From positions 1 to 16,214 of the forward strand of contig DAIDKJ010000011.1 of assembly GCA_027450105.1 (NCBI GenBank): a DNA stretch of 16,214 nt, written 5' to 3'. The notes under the pieces were generated by a model, which worked only from the letters and a program-made list of their open reading frames with translations, was not told the DNA's origin and made no database searches. Shown piece by piece: positions 7,538 through 13,786 of this stretch. This DNA is from Ferrovum sp. (GTDB lineage: Bacteria > Pseudomonadota > Gammaproteobacteria > Burkholderiales > Ferrovaceae). How positions within the stretch are numbered: position 1 is the stretch's first letter; each line of letters starts with the position of its first letter. The position numbers and the translations under genes are program-made.

Positions 7538-8139
7538 AGGGTCAGACAGCTCCCGCCGGAGAGGGGGATGGGTTGGTGGCTGGTGAGAATGGCGCTGCCA
7601 CCCTGGTGCAGATGATGCTGGATCTGTTGCGTCATGAGTTGGCTGGCGTGAACGTCCAGAGCGGTGAAGGGCTCGTCGAGAATCCACAAGCGCCCCGGAC
7701 GTAGCAAAAGTCGGCTCAGCAATACCCGGCGCCGTTGTCCGGCGGAGAGATAGCGCACGGGAAGATGCTCTCGTCCCTGCAAGCCAAATTGTTGCAGGGC
7801 TGCGCGAACGGCTGTAGGGGAAGCTCCAAAGCCTTCCAGGCCCAGACTGAAAAACAGGTTTTCTTCCGGGTTCAATTCTTCCTTGAGGGCTCCCTGGTGC
7901 CCCACATACAGCAGATCCCGATGCCAGAGCGAACGCTCGGTGCGAATTTCCACACCATTCCACAAAACTGTTCCCTGTACGGGCTCGGTCAACCCAGCCA
8001 GGATGCGAAGCAGACTGGTTTTTCCAGCGCCATTGGCCCCGGCAATCTGGAGCCAATGGGCGTCGGGCAGCTCAAAGTGCAGGTCCTGAAACAGGACCCT
8101 TTCTCCGCGCTGGCAGGTAAGTTGGGTAACGGACAGCAT
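7534..8139 (-). CDS. ccmA: Heme exporter ATP-binding protein CcmA
   Basis: A 201-residue ABC ATPase with all motifs: Walker A GANGAGKT (34-41), signature LSAGQ (131-135), Walker B LWILDEP (151-157) and switch His188 (TSHQ). With CcmB it powers release of holo-CcmE from CcmC. I chose the ATG at 8139 because it gives the usual MLSVTQLTC start. A GTG two codons upstream (8145) is possible. Neither has a close Shine-Dalgarno sequence; the only AGGAGG lies about 35 nt upstream of the ATG and can be sequestered in a hairpin. First gene of ccmABCDE, divergent from the Tad pilus locus. Confidence 0.95.
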   Translation of the reverse strand: MLSVTQLTCQRGERVLFQDLHFELPDAHWLQIAGANGAGKTSLLRILAGLTEPVQGTVLWNGVEIRTERSLWHRDLLYVGHQGALKEELNPEENLFFSLGLEGFGASPTAVRAALQQFGLQGREHLPVRYLSAGQRRRVLLSRLLLRPGRLWILDEPFTALDVHASQLMTQQIQHHLHQGGSAILTSHQPIPLSGGSCLTL

Positions 8140-8300
8140 GATCACACTATTCTACAGGATTCGCCAGGATTAACCTCCTGTCGAAGGGTGCGCAAAACTC
8201 TATGCCACCCCATTGGTTTGTGACTATTGGCCGTTTGCTTCTCCCGGTAAGCTGAATCTTCCACATTTCGATTGAAGGGCCAGAGGCCAAAGGAGGAATC
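8140..8300. promoter_or_regulatory. Divergent control region between ccmA and flp
   Basis: About 160 nt must hold promoters for both operons. On the minus strand TAGAAT (8149-8154) could be a -10 for ccmA, but no matching -35 is seen and the transcript would start almost at the ATG. A direct repeat CAGGATT occurs at 8155-8161 and 8165-8171, exactly 10 nt apart. The second copy can pair with TCCTG at 8176-8180. For flp I found no convincing sigma-70 or sigma-54 pair. A strong AAAGGAGG (8289-8296) stands 4 nt before the flp ATG. Confidence 0.4.
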
Positions 8301-8483
8301 ATGCAAGCCATTTCCAGGGTCATCCGTCGTTTTTGCAAGCACGAGGAAGGGGTTACGGCTATCGAGTATGGACTGATTGCGGCATTGATCGGTTTGGTGG
8401 TGATTGGTGGGGTAACCGTGCTGGGGTCGAGCCTCGAAACGAAATTTACTACCATCGCATCCAGTATCGGGTCGGCTGGTTAG
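8301..8483 (+). CDS. flp: Flp-family major pilin precursor
   Basis: A 60-residue class IVb pilin precursor. A basic leader (MQAISRVIRRFCKHEEG) ends at Gly17, followed by VTAIEY. This is the exact Flp processing site G/XXXXEY with Glu at +5 and Tyr at +6. Cleavage would leave a 43-residue mature pilin that is mostly one hydrophobic helix (GLIAALIGLVVIGGVTVLG) plus a short polar end. It is the structural subunit of the Tad pilus used for surface attachment. A strong AAAGGAGG precedes it. No terminator is seen before cpaB, 20 nt downstream. The peptidase that cleaves it (TadV/CpaA) is not encoded in the window. Confidence 0.95.
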   Translation: MQAISRVIRRFCKHEEGVTAIEYGLIAALIGLVVIGGVTVLGSSLETKFTTIASSIGSAG

Positions 8484-8492
8484 GTACCTGAT

Positions 8493-8499
8493 GGGGGGG
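8493..8499 (+). promoter_or_regulatory. Seven-G tract serving as Shine-Dalgarno of cpaB
   Basis: An uninterrupted run of seven G ends 7 nt before the cpaB ATG at 8507 and is the only purine-rich ribosome-binding candidate there. Its homopolymer nature makes its length potentially unstable. Confidence 0.5.
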
Positions 8500-8506
8500 C
8501 AGTGCC

Positions 8507-9295
8507 ATGAACATGAAGAAGTTGACCCGCACCCAATGGATTCTTTTGAGCGTGCTCGTTTCGGTGGTCTCCACCGGCGGATCTCTGTGGTGGGTATTTC
8601 AGGCGGCGCGTCCCCGGGCAACGCCGGTGGCCGTGGCGGCCTCCACCTTATTGCCCGGAAGTCGCGTGGGCCTGCCCGTGGTTTCCATGGTGGATTGGCC
8701 CAGGGCTTTGTTGCCTACCGGGTTCATGGTGGATGCCGCACGATTGGAAGGCCGCTATGTGCGCACCACCATCCCCAAGGGAACTCCCATCCTGGAGGGG
8801 GCTCTGGCGCCTGAAGGTAGTCACGGCGGGTTGTCAGCCATCATCGCCAGCGGGCATCGGGCGATTACCGTGCGCGTCAATGAGGTAGTGGGTGTGGCCG
8901 GGTTTGCCTTGCCCGGGAATTTTGTGGATGTGCTGGTCAATAGCGGACGCGAGGGGAGTCCCGGTCAGGAAGGGTCGCACCCCTTGTCGCGCATCGTGCT
9001 GGAGCATGTGCCGGTACTGGCCATTGCCCAGGAAGCCAATCCGGATGAGACCAAACCTCATGTGGTGAATGCCGTGACTCTGGAAGTGACCCCCGAAGAA
9101 GCAGAACGTCTGGATTTGGCGCGCAATATCGGCTCCTTGTCCCTGGTGTTGCGTAACCAGGTAGACGCCCGGCGAGTGATCACTCAAGGGGCTACGCGCA
9201 GCACCCTGTTTCGGGATGAAACGCTAGCCATGGCGCCACGACGCGCATCTGGTGCGGAAATCATTCGGGGACTGCAACGGAGTCTTGGGCAATGA
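8507..9295 (+). CDS. cpaB: Flp pilus assembly protein CpaB/RcpC
   Basis: A 262-residue protein with an N-terminal anchor helix (about 11-31). A SAF-like domain follows (PVAVAASTLLPGSRVG, then RYVRTTIPKGTPILEGAL at about 83-100). The RcpC/CpaB core GHRAITVRVNEVVGVAGF (116-133) with PGNFVDVLV is present, as is the late conserved segment AVTLEVTPEEAERLDLA (189-205). The protein is periplasmic and thought to work with the CpaC secretin in the outer-membrane complex of Tad systems. A second ATG two codons in (8513) is also possible. Its stop overlaps the cpaC start at ATGA. Confidence 0.94.
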   Translation: MNMKKLTRTQWILLSVLVSVVSTGGSLWWVFQAARPRATPVAVAASTLLPGSRVGLPVVSMVDWPRALLPTGFMVDAARLEGRYVRTTIPKGTPILEGALAPEGSHGGLSAIIASGHRAITVRVNEVVGVAGFALPGNFVDVLVNSGREGSPGQEGSHPLSRIVLEHVPVLAIAQEANPDETKPHVVNAVTLEVTPEEAERLDLARNIGSLSLVLRNQVDARRVITQGATRSTLFRDETLAMAPRRASGAEIIRGLQRSLGQ

Positions 9296-10824
9296 ATCTT
9301 CTGCACGGACTGAAAACCCTGACATGCTGTGGGCTGCTCATGCCCTGGGCAGTTGGGACGCTCCAGGCACAGCCTGTGTTACAGCACCCACAGACCAATC
9401 CCGCCCGTATCGAGCTGTGGGAAGGTAAATCCACTCTGGTGCCGGAACCGGAGCGGATCATCCGCGTGTCGGTGGGACAGCCTCAGATTGCCGATGTCAC
9501 GCTGCTCAATGAACATACCCTGTACCTGGTGGGGCAGAGCGCCGGAGTGACCAATCTGGTGCTGTGGTTGGCCTCGGGGGACATCAAAACCTGGAATCTG
9601 AATGTGGAGCGCGATCTGGATCCGCTGAGAGAACGCCTGAAGCGACTTTTTCCCAAGGAAACCCTTTTGGAGATTTCTTCCAGTGGAGAAGCCATTGTTC
9701 TTTCCGGTCAGGTACAGGAGGCCATTCATGCCGAGCAGGCCGTCGCCTTGGCTCAGGCATTTCTGACCCGGATTCCCCTGGCGGGTGCCGTGGGATCCAC
9801 AGGGGTTGGCGGGATGGTGCATGCATCTACCCCGGTTGCTGCCTTATCCGCACCAAATCCTGGAGTCCAGGCGACGGCAAATCTCAATGGGATTTTACCG
9901 GCAGGTATGGGTGGAGCGTCTTCCGGGTCGTCCTCTATCCAGACTGTGTCAGGTCTCCTGTTGCCTGGTGCCGTGGCCACTTCCCCGGCCTTGAGCATGC
10001 CCCATGTCATCAACCTGCTGACCCTGGCAAAGCCGGTACAGGTGCGGGTGGAAGTCAAGGTGGCCGAGGTGTCCAGATTGCTGCTGGAACAACTGGGCAG
10101 TGCTATCCAGTACCAAAAAAATGGTGGTCAATGGTCCTTTGGGGTGCTCTCCAACCTGCTCTCTCAAGGGCCGGCTTCGGTGGCCTTCAATCGGGCACTG
10201 TCGGTCACCCTGGATGGGCAACGCAGTGATGGCCTGATCAAGGTATTGGCCGAACCCACTCTGATGGCCTTGAGCGGTCAGGAAGCCCGCTTTCTGGCGG
10301 GTGGAAAAGTGTTCATTCCCACCAGCATGCCCAATGGGATGGGAGGCACCATGGTGACGTTGACGGAACAGGAATACGGGGTGTCCCTGCGCTTTTTACC
10401 CAAGGTGATGGATGAGGGACGGATCTGGATGTCAGTGTCTCCCGAAGTCTCTGAAGTGAATGCACAGGGCATCAACATCAGTAGCGGTCCAGGACTATCC
10501 CCCACCATTTTGCCGACCTTTACCACGCGCAGTGCCAGTACCACGGTGGAATTGCATGACGGAGAACATTTCCTGATGGGCGGATTGATGCGCAACAATG
10601 TGAACTCCAATATCAGCGCCATGCCGTTTTTGGGAGAAATCCCCTTGCTGGGGGCTTTGTTCAGAAGTCCGGATTTTCAATCGGATCGCACCGAGCTGGT
10701 GTTTGTGGTCACCCCGCATCTGGTTTCTCCCAGCACCACGGCAGTGCCACTCCCCACCGATGGCTATCAGGCGCCAACCTTTGGCGAACAATTGCTCAAG
10801 GGGACTCTGGAGCATACCCCGTGA
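9292..10824 (+). CDS. cpaC: Tad pilus outer-membrane secretin CpaC/RcpA
   Basis: A 510-residue secretin. It has a signal peptide (about 1-26, ending TLQAQ). The CpaC N-terminal domain follows (ELWEGKSTLVPEPERIIRVS, then QIADVTLLNEHTLYLVG) and a BON-like stretch (EAIVLSGQVQEAIHAEQAV, about 133-151). The secretin core (about 238-480) includes VRVEVKVAEVSRLLLEQLG, VLAEPTLMALSGQEA, and the signature MPFLGEIPLLGALFRS (444-459). It forms the outer-membrane channel for the pilus. About 75 residues (162-237), rich in Gly, Ala, Ser and Pro, separate the BON-like part from the core. The start overlaps the cpaB stop at ATGA. Confidence 0.95.
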   Translation: MNLLHGLKTLTCCGLLMPWAVGTLQAQPVLQHPQTNPARIELWEGKSTLVPEPERIIRVSVGQPQIADVTLLNEHTLYLVGQSAGVTNLVLWLASGDIKTWNLNVERDLDPLRERLKRLFPKETLLEISSSGEAIVLSGQVQEAIHAEQAVALAQAFLTRIPLAGAVGSTGVGGMVHASTPVAALSAPNPGVQATANLNGILPAGMGGASSGSSSIQTVSGLLLPGAVATSPALSMPHVINLLTLAKPVQVRVEVKVAEVSRLLLEQLGSAIQYQKNGGQWSFGVLSNLLSQGPASVAFNRALSVTLDGQRSDGLIKVLAEPTLMALSGQEARFLAGGKVFIPTSMPNGMGGTMVTLTEQEYGVSLRFLPKVMDEGRIWMSVSPEVSEVNAQGINISSGPGLSPTILPTFTTRSASTTVELHDGEHFLMGGLMRNNVNSNISAMPFLGEIPLLGALFRSPDFQSDRTELVFVVTPHLVSPSTTAVPLPTDGYQAPTFGEQLLKGTLEHTP

Positions 10825-11477
10825 GTCGTTACGCACATTTGTACCCTGCAACGTCCCCGTTTCACGCCGCGGCTAGCCAACGTGAACAGGGCCAACGTGA
10901 ACAGGGCAGCGTGACCTTGGTGGTGGTGGGACTACTGGCCGTGCTATTGGGGTTTTTGGCCATGGTGCTGGATTTATCGCGTTTGTATCAGGCCCGGGAA
11001 GCCTGGCAAGGGGCCATCGACTCTGCCGCCCTGGCAGGAGCACGGCAGCTGGATGGCACATTGAACGGTACGTATAACGCCGTGCTTGCCGCCCAACAAA
11101 CCCTGGCCGGGCTAAAACAGGGTGGAGTGCTTTTTGCCGATAGCAATCTGAATACGGTGACCTATCGGGTGGGTCCCTGCGCTAACCCCGACAGTGCCAC
11201 CAGCGCTCTGTCGGCGGGAGTGGTGACGGCCTTGCATTGGGTTTTGGAGAGCCCCGCCTGCGCGTTTCAGGGTGCTGGTGCAAGTGCTGCCAGTAGTGGA
11301 GTGAGCGATCCTGCAGGCCTGCAGTTTCTGGAAGTGGATAGTGGATTCCAGTCTTCGCTGACGCCCTGGTTTGCCCAATTTCTGCCGGGATTTTCCGCCC
11401 AGGGGACCACCTTGTCTCCCTTTGGGTATGCCGTTGCGGGGTACGCCGCACCGTTAGCACCCTTGTTGTTTCGGTAA
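10821..11477 (+). CDS. TadG-like Flp pilus assembly protein (no vWA domain)
   Basis: A 218-residue protein. A 29-residue N-terminus ending REQGQREQGS leads into a hydrophobic helix (about 30-50, VTLVVVGLLAVLLGFLAMVL), then DLSRLYQAREAWQGAIDSAALAGARQL, which is typical of the TadE/TadG N-terminal domain. The rest is extracytoplasmic with two cysteines (Cys120, Cys147). Classical TadG proteins are about twice as long and carry a von Willebrand factor A domain, absent here. The residue five after Gly29 is Val, not Glu, so it may not be processed as a pseudopilin. Start GTG overlaps the cpaC stop (GTGA). The DNA for REQGQ is a perfect tandem duplication. Confidence 0.8.
   Translation: MSRYAHLYPATSPFHAAASQREQGQREQGSVTLVVVGLLAVLLGFLAMVLDLSRLYQAREAWQGAIDSAALAGARQLDGTLNGTYNAVLAAQQTLAGLKQGGVLFADSNLNTVTYRVGPCANPDSATSALSAGVVTALHWVLESPACAFQGAGASAASSGVSDPAGLQFLEVDSGFQSSLTPWFAQFLPGFSAQGTTLSPFGYAVAGYAAPLAPLLFR
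10876..10907 (+). repeat. Perfect 15-bp tandem duplication in the TadG-like gene
   Basis: The unit GCCAACGTGAACAGG occurs at 10876-10890 and 10891-10905, followed by two more matching bases. It encodes QREQG twice (residues 20-29), directly before the membrane helix. The period is a multiple of three, so gain or loss of a copy keeps the frame. Confidence 0.95.
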
Positions 11478-11509
11478 TTCGATTTACAGTGAGGAAGGGT
11501 GGCGCGGAC

Positions 11510-12124
11510 ATGCACAGGGGCAAACGATGGCAAGGCTGCACGACCGATCAGAGCGCGCGGGTCTCGAGTAGTAAGGATATGAGATTCGGGAGATGCTGGA
11601 ACGACCGCAGAACTTCGCGTCCACAAGGGTATAAACGTTGTCACGAAAAAGGAAGGCAGTGTGGAGTCGCGGCTCTGGAGTTGGCATTGCTGCTGCCCAT
11701 CCTGTTGTTGCTGTGCACGCTGGCGGTGGAGATGGGACATGTGTATTGGGTTCAAGGAAGTCTGCAAATCATTGCACGCGAAGGAGCCCAGGGGTTGAGT
11801 CGGGCGCAGGCAGCCACGTTTGGCGCCGGGATGAGCGCCGTGAAACAGCAGATGCAACAAGATCTGGATAACGCGGGGCTTACCGGCAACGCAGCAGTAC
11901 AGATTCAGTTGAGCTGTCTGGACAGCACTTTTGCCGCGCTGGGTTCGGGCAGTTGGTGCACTCCCGGAGGGTCGGCGCCGGCCGACGCGGCGCTGGCCTA
12001 TGTGCAAGCGCAAGTCACCCTGTCTGTGCCGTCTCCAGGGGCGTGGATGCCGTTTTATACCGTGCTGACAAATGGCAGTTCGATGGTGCTGACGGGAGAA
12101 GGAGTTTATCCGTATGGAACATGA
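11510..12124 (+). CDS. tadE: TadE-like minor pseudopilin
   Basis: A 204-residue protein from this start. The prepilin-like site is CGVAALEL: Gly52 followed by four residues and Glu57, then a hydrophobic helix (about 55-73, LALLLPILLLLCTLAVE), the classic TadE N-terminal signature. The mature part is extracytoplasmic and has Cys136 and Cys150. Minor pilins of this type are thought to help pilus initiation or assembly. The start is uncertain. ATG 11510 has AGGAAGGG about 10 nt upstream. GTG 11489 and ATG 11579 are in frame, and none is nearer the helix. The ~50-residue leader is Arg/Cys-rich and unlike normal coding sequence for this gene set. Confidence 0.82.
   Translation: MHRGKRWQGCTTDQSARVSSSKDMRFGRCWNDRRTSRPQGYKRCHEKGRQCGVAALELALLLPILLLLCTLAVEMGHVYWVQGSLQIIAREGAQGLSRAQAATFGAGMSAVKQQMQQDLDNAGLTGNAAVQIQLSCLDSTFAALGSGSWCTPGGSAPADAALAYVQAQVTLSVPSPGAWMPFYTVLTNGSSMVLTGEGVYPYGT
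12097..12104 (+). promoter_or_regulatory. Shine-Dalgarno sequence of the second TadE-like gene
   Basis: AGAAGGAG inside the end of the preceding gene, 9 nt before the ATG at 12114. It favours this start over a later ATG at 12192, which has no good ribosome-binding sequence. Confidence 0.55.
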
Positions 12125-12776
12125 ATCCAGGTTATGCGCTGTTGAGACCGATTGTTCCCAACCCCACCGGAAACAGAGTGCAGAACAGCCCATGATAACT
12201 GCCGAAATTTCTGGTGCACGGTGTGCTCTGGGTAGCGACAAGCCTTTGCCTCAGGGGGGTGCCAGTTCCGTGGAATTCGCCCTGGTGAGTCTTCTGCTCT
12301 GCGTGGGCTTGTTTGGTTGCATGGAACTTTGCCGGATATTCTGGGTGTGGAATTCGGCAGCGGAGGTGAGCGCTCGGGCGGCCCGTCTGGCGGCAACACT
12401 CCCTTTTGGTGCTACGAGTGAAATTGCCAGAAATGCCGTTCTGCAAGCGGGGTCTACTCAAACCTCAGTGGCCTTTCCGGGAATTGCCGAACTGACCAAC
12501 CAAAACGTGCAGATTCAATACATGACAGGGTCCTGGGGAGCGTTGACGCCTACAACCAACCTGCCGGCAGATGGGGTGCAAAATCTTGCTAACTGCATCC
12601 AAGGACTGAATCCCTGCATTAGTGCGGTTCAAGTGTCCTTATGCCAAAACGGGGTGCTGCCCTGTCAACCGTTGAATTACCAGTCCCTATGGGTTTTTTT
12701 GTGGGGTCTGACACTGCAACTCCCTGTTTTTTCCGTGACCGTTCCACTGCAAAGTGCGGGCGCAACACAAGCATGA
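12114..12776 (+). CDS. TadE/TadF-like minor pseudopilin
   Basis: A 220-residue protein that overlaps the previous gene by 11 nt. The processing-type site is QGGASSVEF: Gly49 followed by four residues and Glu54-Phe55, then a hydrophobic helix (about 55-70). A TadE-like WNSAAEVSARAARLAATL segment follows. The extracytoplasmic part has four cysteines (161, 168, 177, 184), and three more lie in or near the helix. It resembles TadE and TadF about equally, so I give no symbol. The leader before the site is 49 residues, or 23 if translation starts at ATG 12192. It is probably a minor component of the same pilus as the two genes before it. Confidence 0.8.
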   Translation: MEHESRLCAVETDCSQPHRKQSAEQPMITAEISGARCALGSDKPLPQGGASSVEFALVSLLLCVGLFGCMELCRIFWVWNSAAEVSARAARLAATLPFGATSEIARNAVLQAGSTQTSVAFPGIAELTNQNVQIQYMTGSWGALTPTTNLPADGVQNLANCIQGLNPCISAVQVSLCQNGVLPCQPLNYQSLWVFLWGLTLQLPVFSVTVPLQSAGATQA

Positions 12777-12778
12777 GG
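12775..12778 (+). promoter_or_regulatory. Ribosome-binding site of cpaE/tadZ
   Basis: GAGG 5 nt before the ATG at 12784, overlapping the stop of the preceding gene. It supports this start over the GTG codons at 12754 and 12781. Confidence 0.5.
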
Positions 12779-12783
12779 ATGTG

Positions 12784-13758
12784 ATGATCAATCGACCTGA
12801 TTTGCCGTATCAACCAAACCATCCCGATCAGTCCAGTGGTTCCACGGTGGCCCCTCCCGCAAGCGCTCCAACGGAGATGCTGGCCCACCGGGGCGCATCT
12901 ATTGGCACCGGGGCACGGACGCTGGCTCTGTTCAGTTGCAAGGGAGGGGTTGGAACGACATTCTTGACTGCCCAGCTAGGGTATGTGTTGGCGCAATCCC
13001 GGCAGCGACGGGTGTTGCTGGTGGATTGCGTGTATCCCTACGGGGATTTGGGTGTGATGCTGGGTGAATCCACCCCAACGGGTTCCTTGAGTGATCTGGT
13101 GCGTAACCCCGGACGCATCGACGGGCATTTGCTGGAATCTGTTTTGGCGCATCCGTATCCCCATCTCGCGGTCTTGAGTGGCTGTGGCCTGGTTTGTCTG
13201 TCTCGAGACGATCTGCGACGCGGATTATGTCGCGTTCTTGAACTGGCCCGAGCACGCTTCGATCTCATTGTGCTCGATTGCGGACGGCAACCTGAGCCTG
13301 CTTGTCAGTTCTTGCTGCAAGGGGCCGATGACCTGATCCCCGTGCTGCGACCAACACTTCCCATGCTGCGTGATGCCCGTCAATTGCTGATTTCCCTGCG
13401 TTCCCAGGGAATATCCCGGGAGCGGATCGTGCCCGTACTCAATTGTCCTCGCAGAGGTTCCATCGCTCTGGTTCAGGCCTTGGAACAGGCGCTGGGGTGT
13501 CCGTTGGTGCATCGTATTCCCGAGTATACCGATCTGGTCCGGGGTTCGGCCATGACAGGCGTGCCTGTGCCGCATCAATTTCCGGGGCATCGTTTGAGCC
13601 AGAGCATTGTCCACTTGGGGCAGGTTCTGATGGGTGAAGAAAAGAGCGCAGAGCCGGATCGGGGAAGGTTTTGGCGAGGATGGTGGAGAGTACGGAAATC
13701 CTTGAGCGCTTCGGTCGTGGGAAAAGTCCAACCCACGGCGATGACCCTACCGGGTTGA
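12784..13758 (+). CDS. cpaE: Pilus assembly ATPase CpaE/TadZ (MinD/ParA type)
   Basis: A 324-residue protein. The first ~44 residues are Pro/Ser/Ala-rich and probably disordered; there is no receiver-like domain, which many CpaE proteins have. The ATPase domain follows: deviant Walker A KGGVGTT (53-59), RVLLVDCVYPYGDLGVML (76-93) and LIVLDCGRQP (161-170). In the Walker A the usual second Lys is Thr58 while the MinD-type signature Lys53 remains, as in other TadZ/CpaE proteins. A basic Trp-rich C-terminal stretch (RFWRGWWRVRK, 295-305) might contact the membrane. TadZ localises the Tad machinery to a cell pole or site. It lies 28 nt before its partner ATPase gene. Confidence 0.92.
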   Translation: MINRPDLPYQPNHPDQSSGSTVAPPASAPTEMLAHRGASIGTGARTLALFSCKGGVGTTFLTAQLGYVLAQSRQRRVLLVDCVYPYGDLGVMLGESTPTGSLSDLVRNPGRIDGHLLESVLAHPYPHLAVLSGCGLVCLSRDDLRRGLCRVLELARARFDLIVLDCGRQPEPACQFLLQGADDLIPVLRPTLPMLRDARQLLISLRSQGISRERIVPVLNCPRRGSIALVQALEQALGCPLVHRIPEYTDLVRGSAMTGVPVPHQFPGHRLSQSIVHLGQVLMGEEKSAEPDRGRFWRGWWRVRKSLSASVVGKVQPTAMTLPG

Positions 13759-13772
13759 GCAACGGCACTTGC

Positions 13773-13780
13773 AAGGGAGA
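13773..13780 (+). promoter_or_regulatory. Shine-Dalgarno sequence of cpaF/tadA
   Basis: AAGGGAGA 6-7 nt before the ATG at 13787. It selects this start over an in-frame TTG at 13769. Confidence 0.7.
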
Positions 13781-13786
13781 TCAAGC

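Noticed and set aside
7538..8056. Upstream extension of the ccmB frame through most of ccmA
   Set aside because: The extension lies inside ccmA in another phase and gives an Arg/Ser/Pro-rich product; ccmB homology starts at the ATG at 7537. It is not a fusion.
8277..8288. GGCC-AGA-GGCC palindrome upstream of the flp Shine-Dalgarno
   Set aside because: A four-pair stem with a three-base loop is too small to call a regulatory structure in DNA of this composition.
8180..8290. Sigma-54 promoter for flp
   Set aside because: I looked for GG-N10-GC spacing upstream of flp. TGGCC and TTGC occur but at the wrong distance.
8142..8621. Minus-strand open frame (159 codons) over flp and the start of cpaB
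   Set aside because: No recognisable domain and biased composition. It is opposite well-supported genes and no ribosome-binding site was found.
11267..12241. Long minus-strand open frame (324 codons) opposite the TadE-like genes
   Set aside because: Its product is Arg/His/Ser/Gln-rich low complexity with no recognisable domain, and the plus-strand genes there have clear TadE signatures. It is an antisense shadow in GC-rich DNA.
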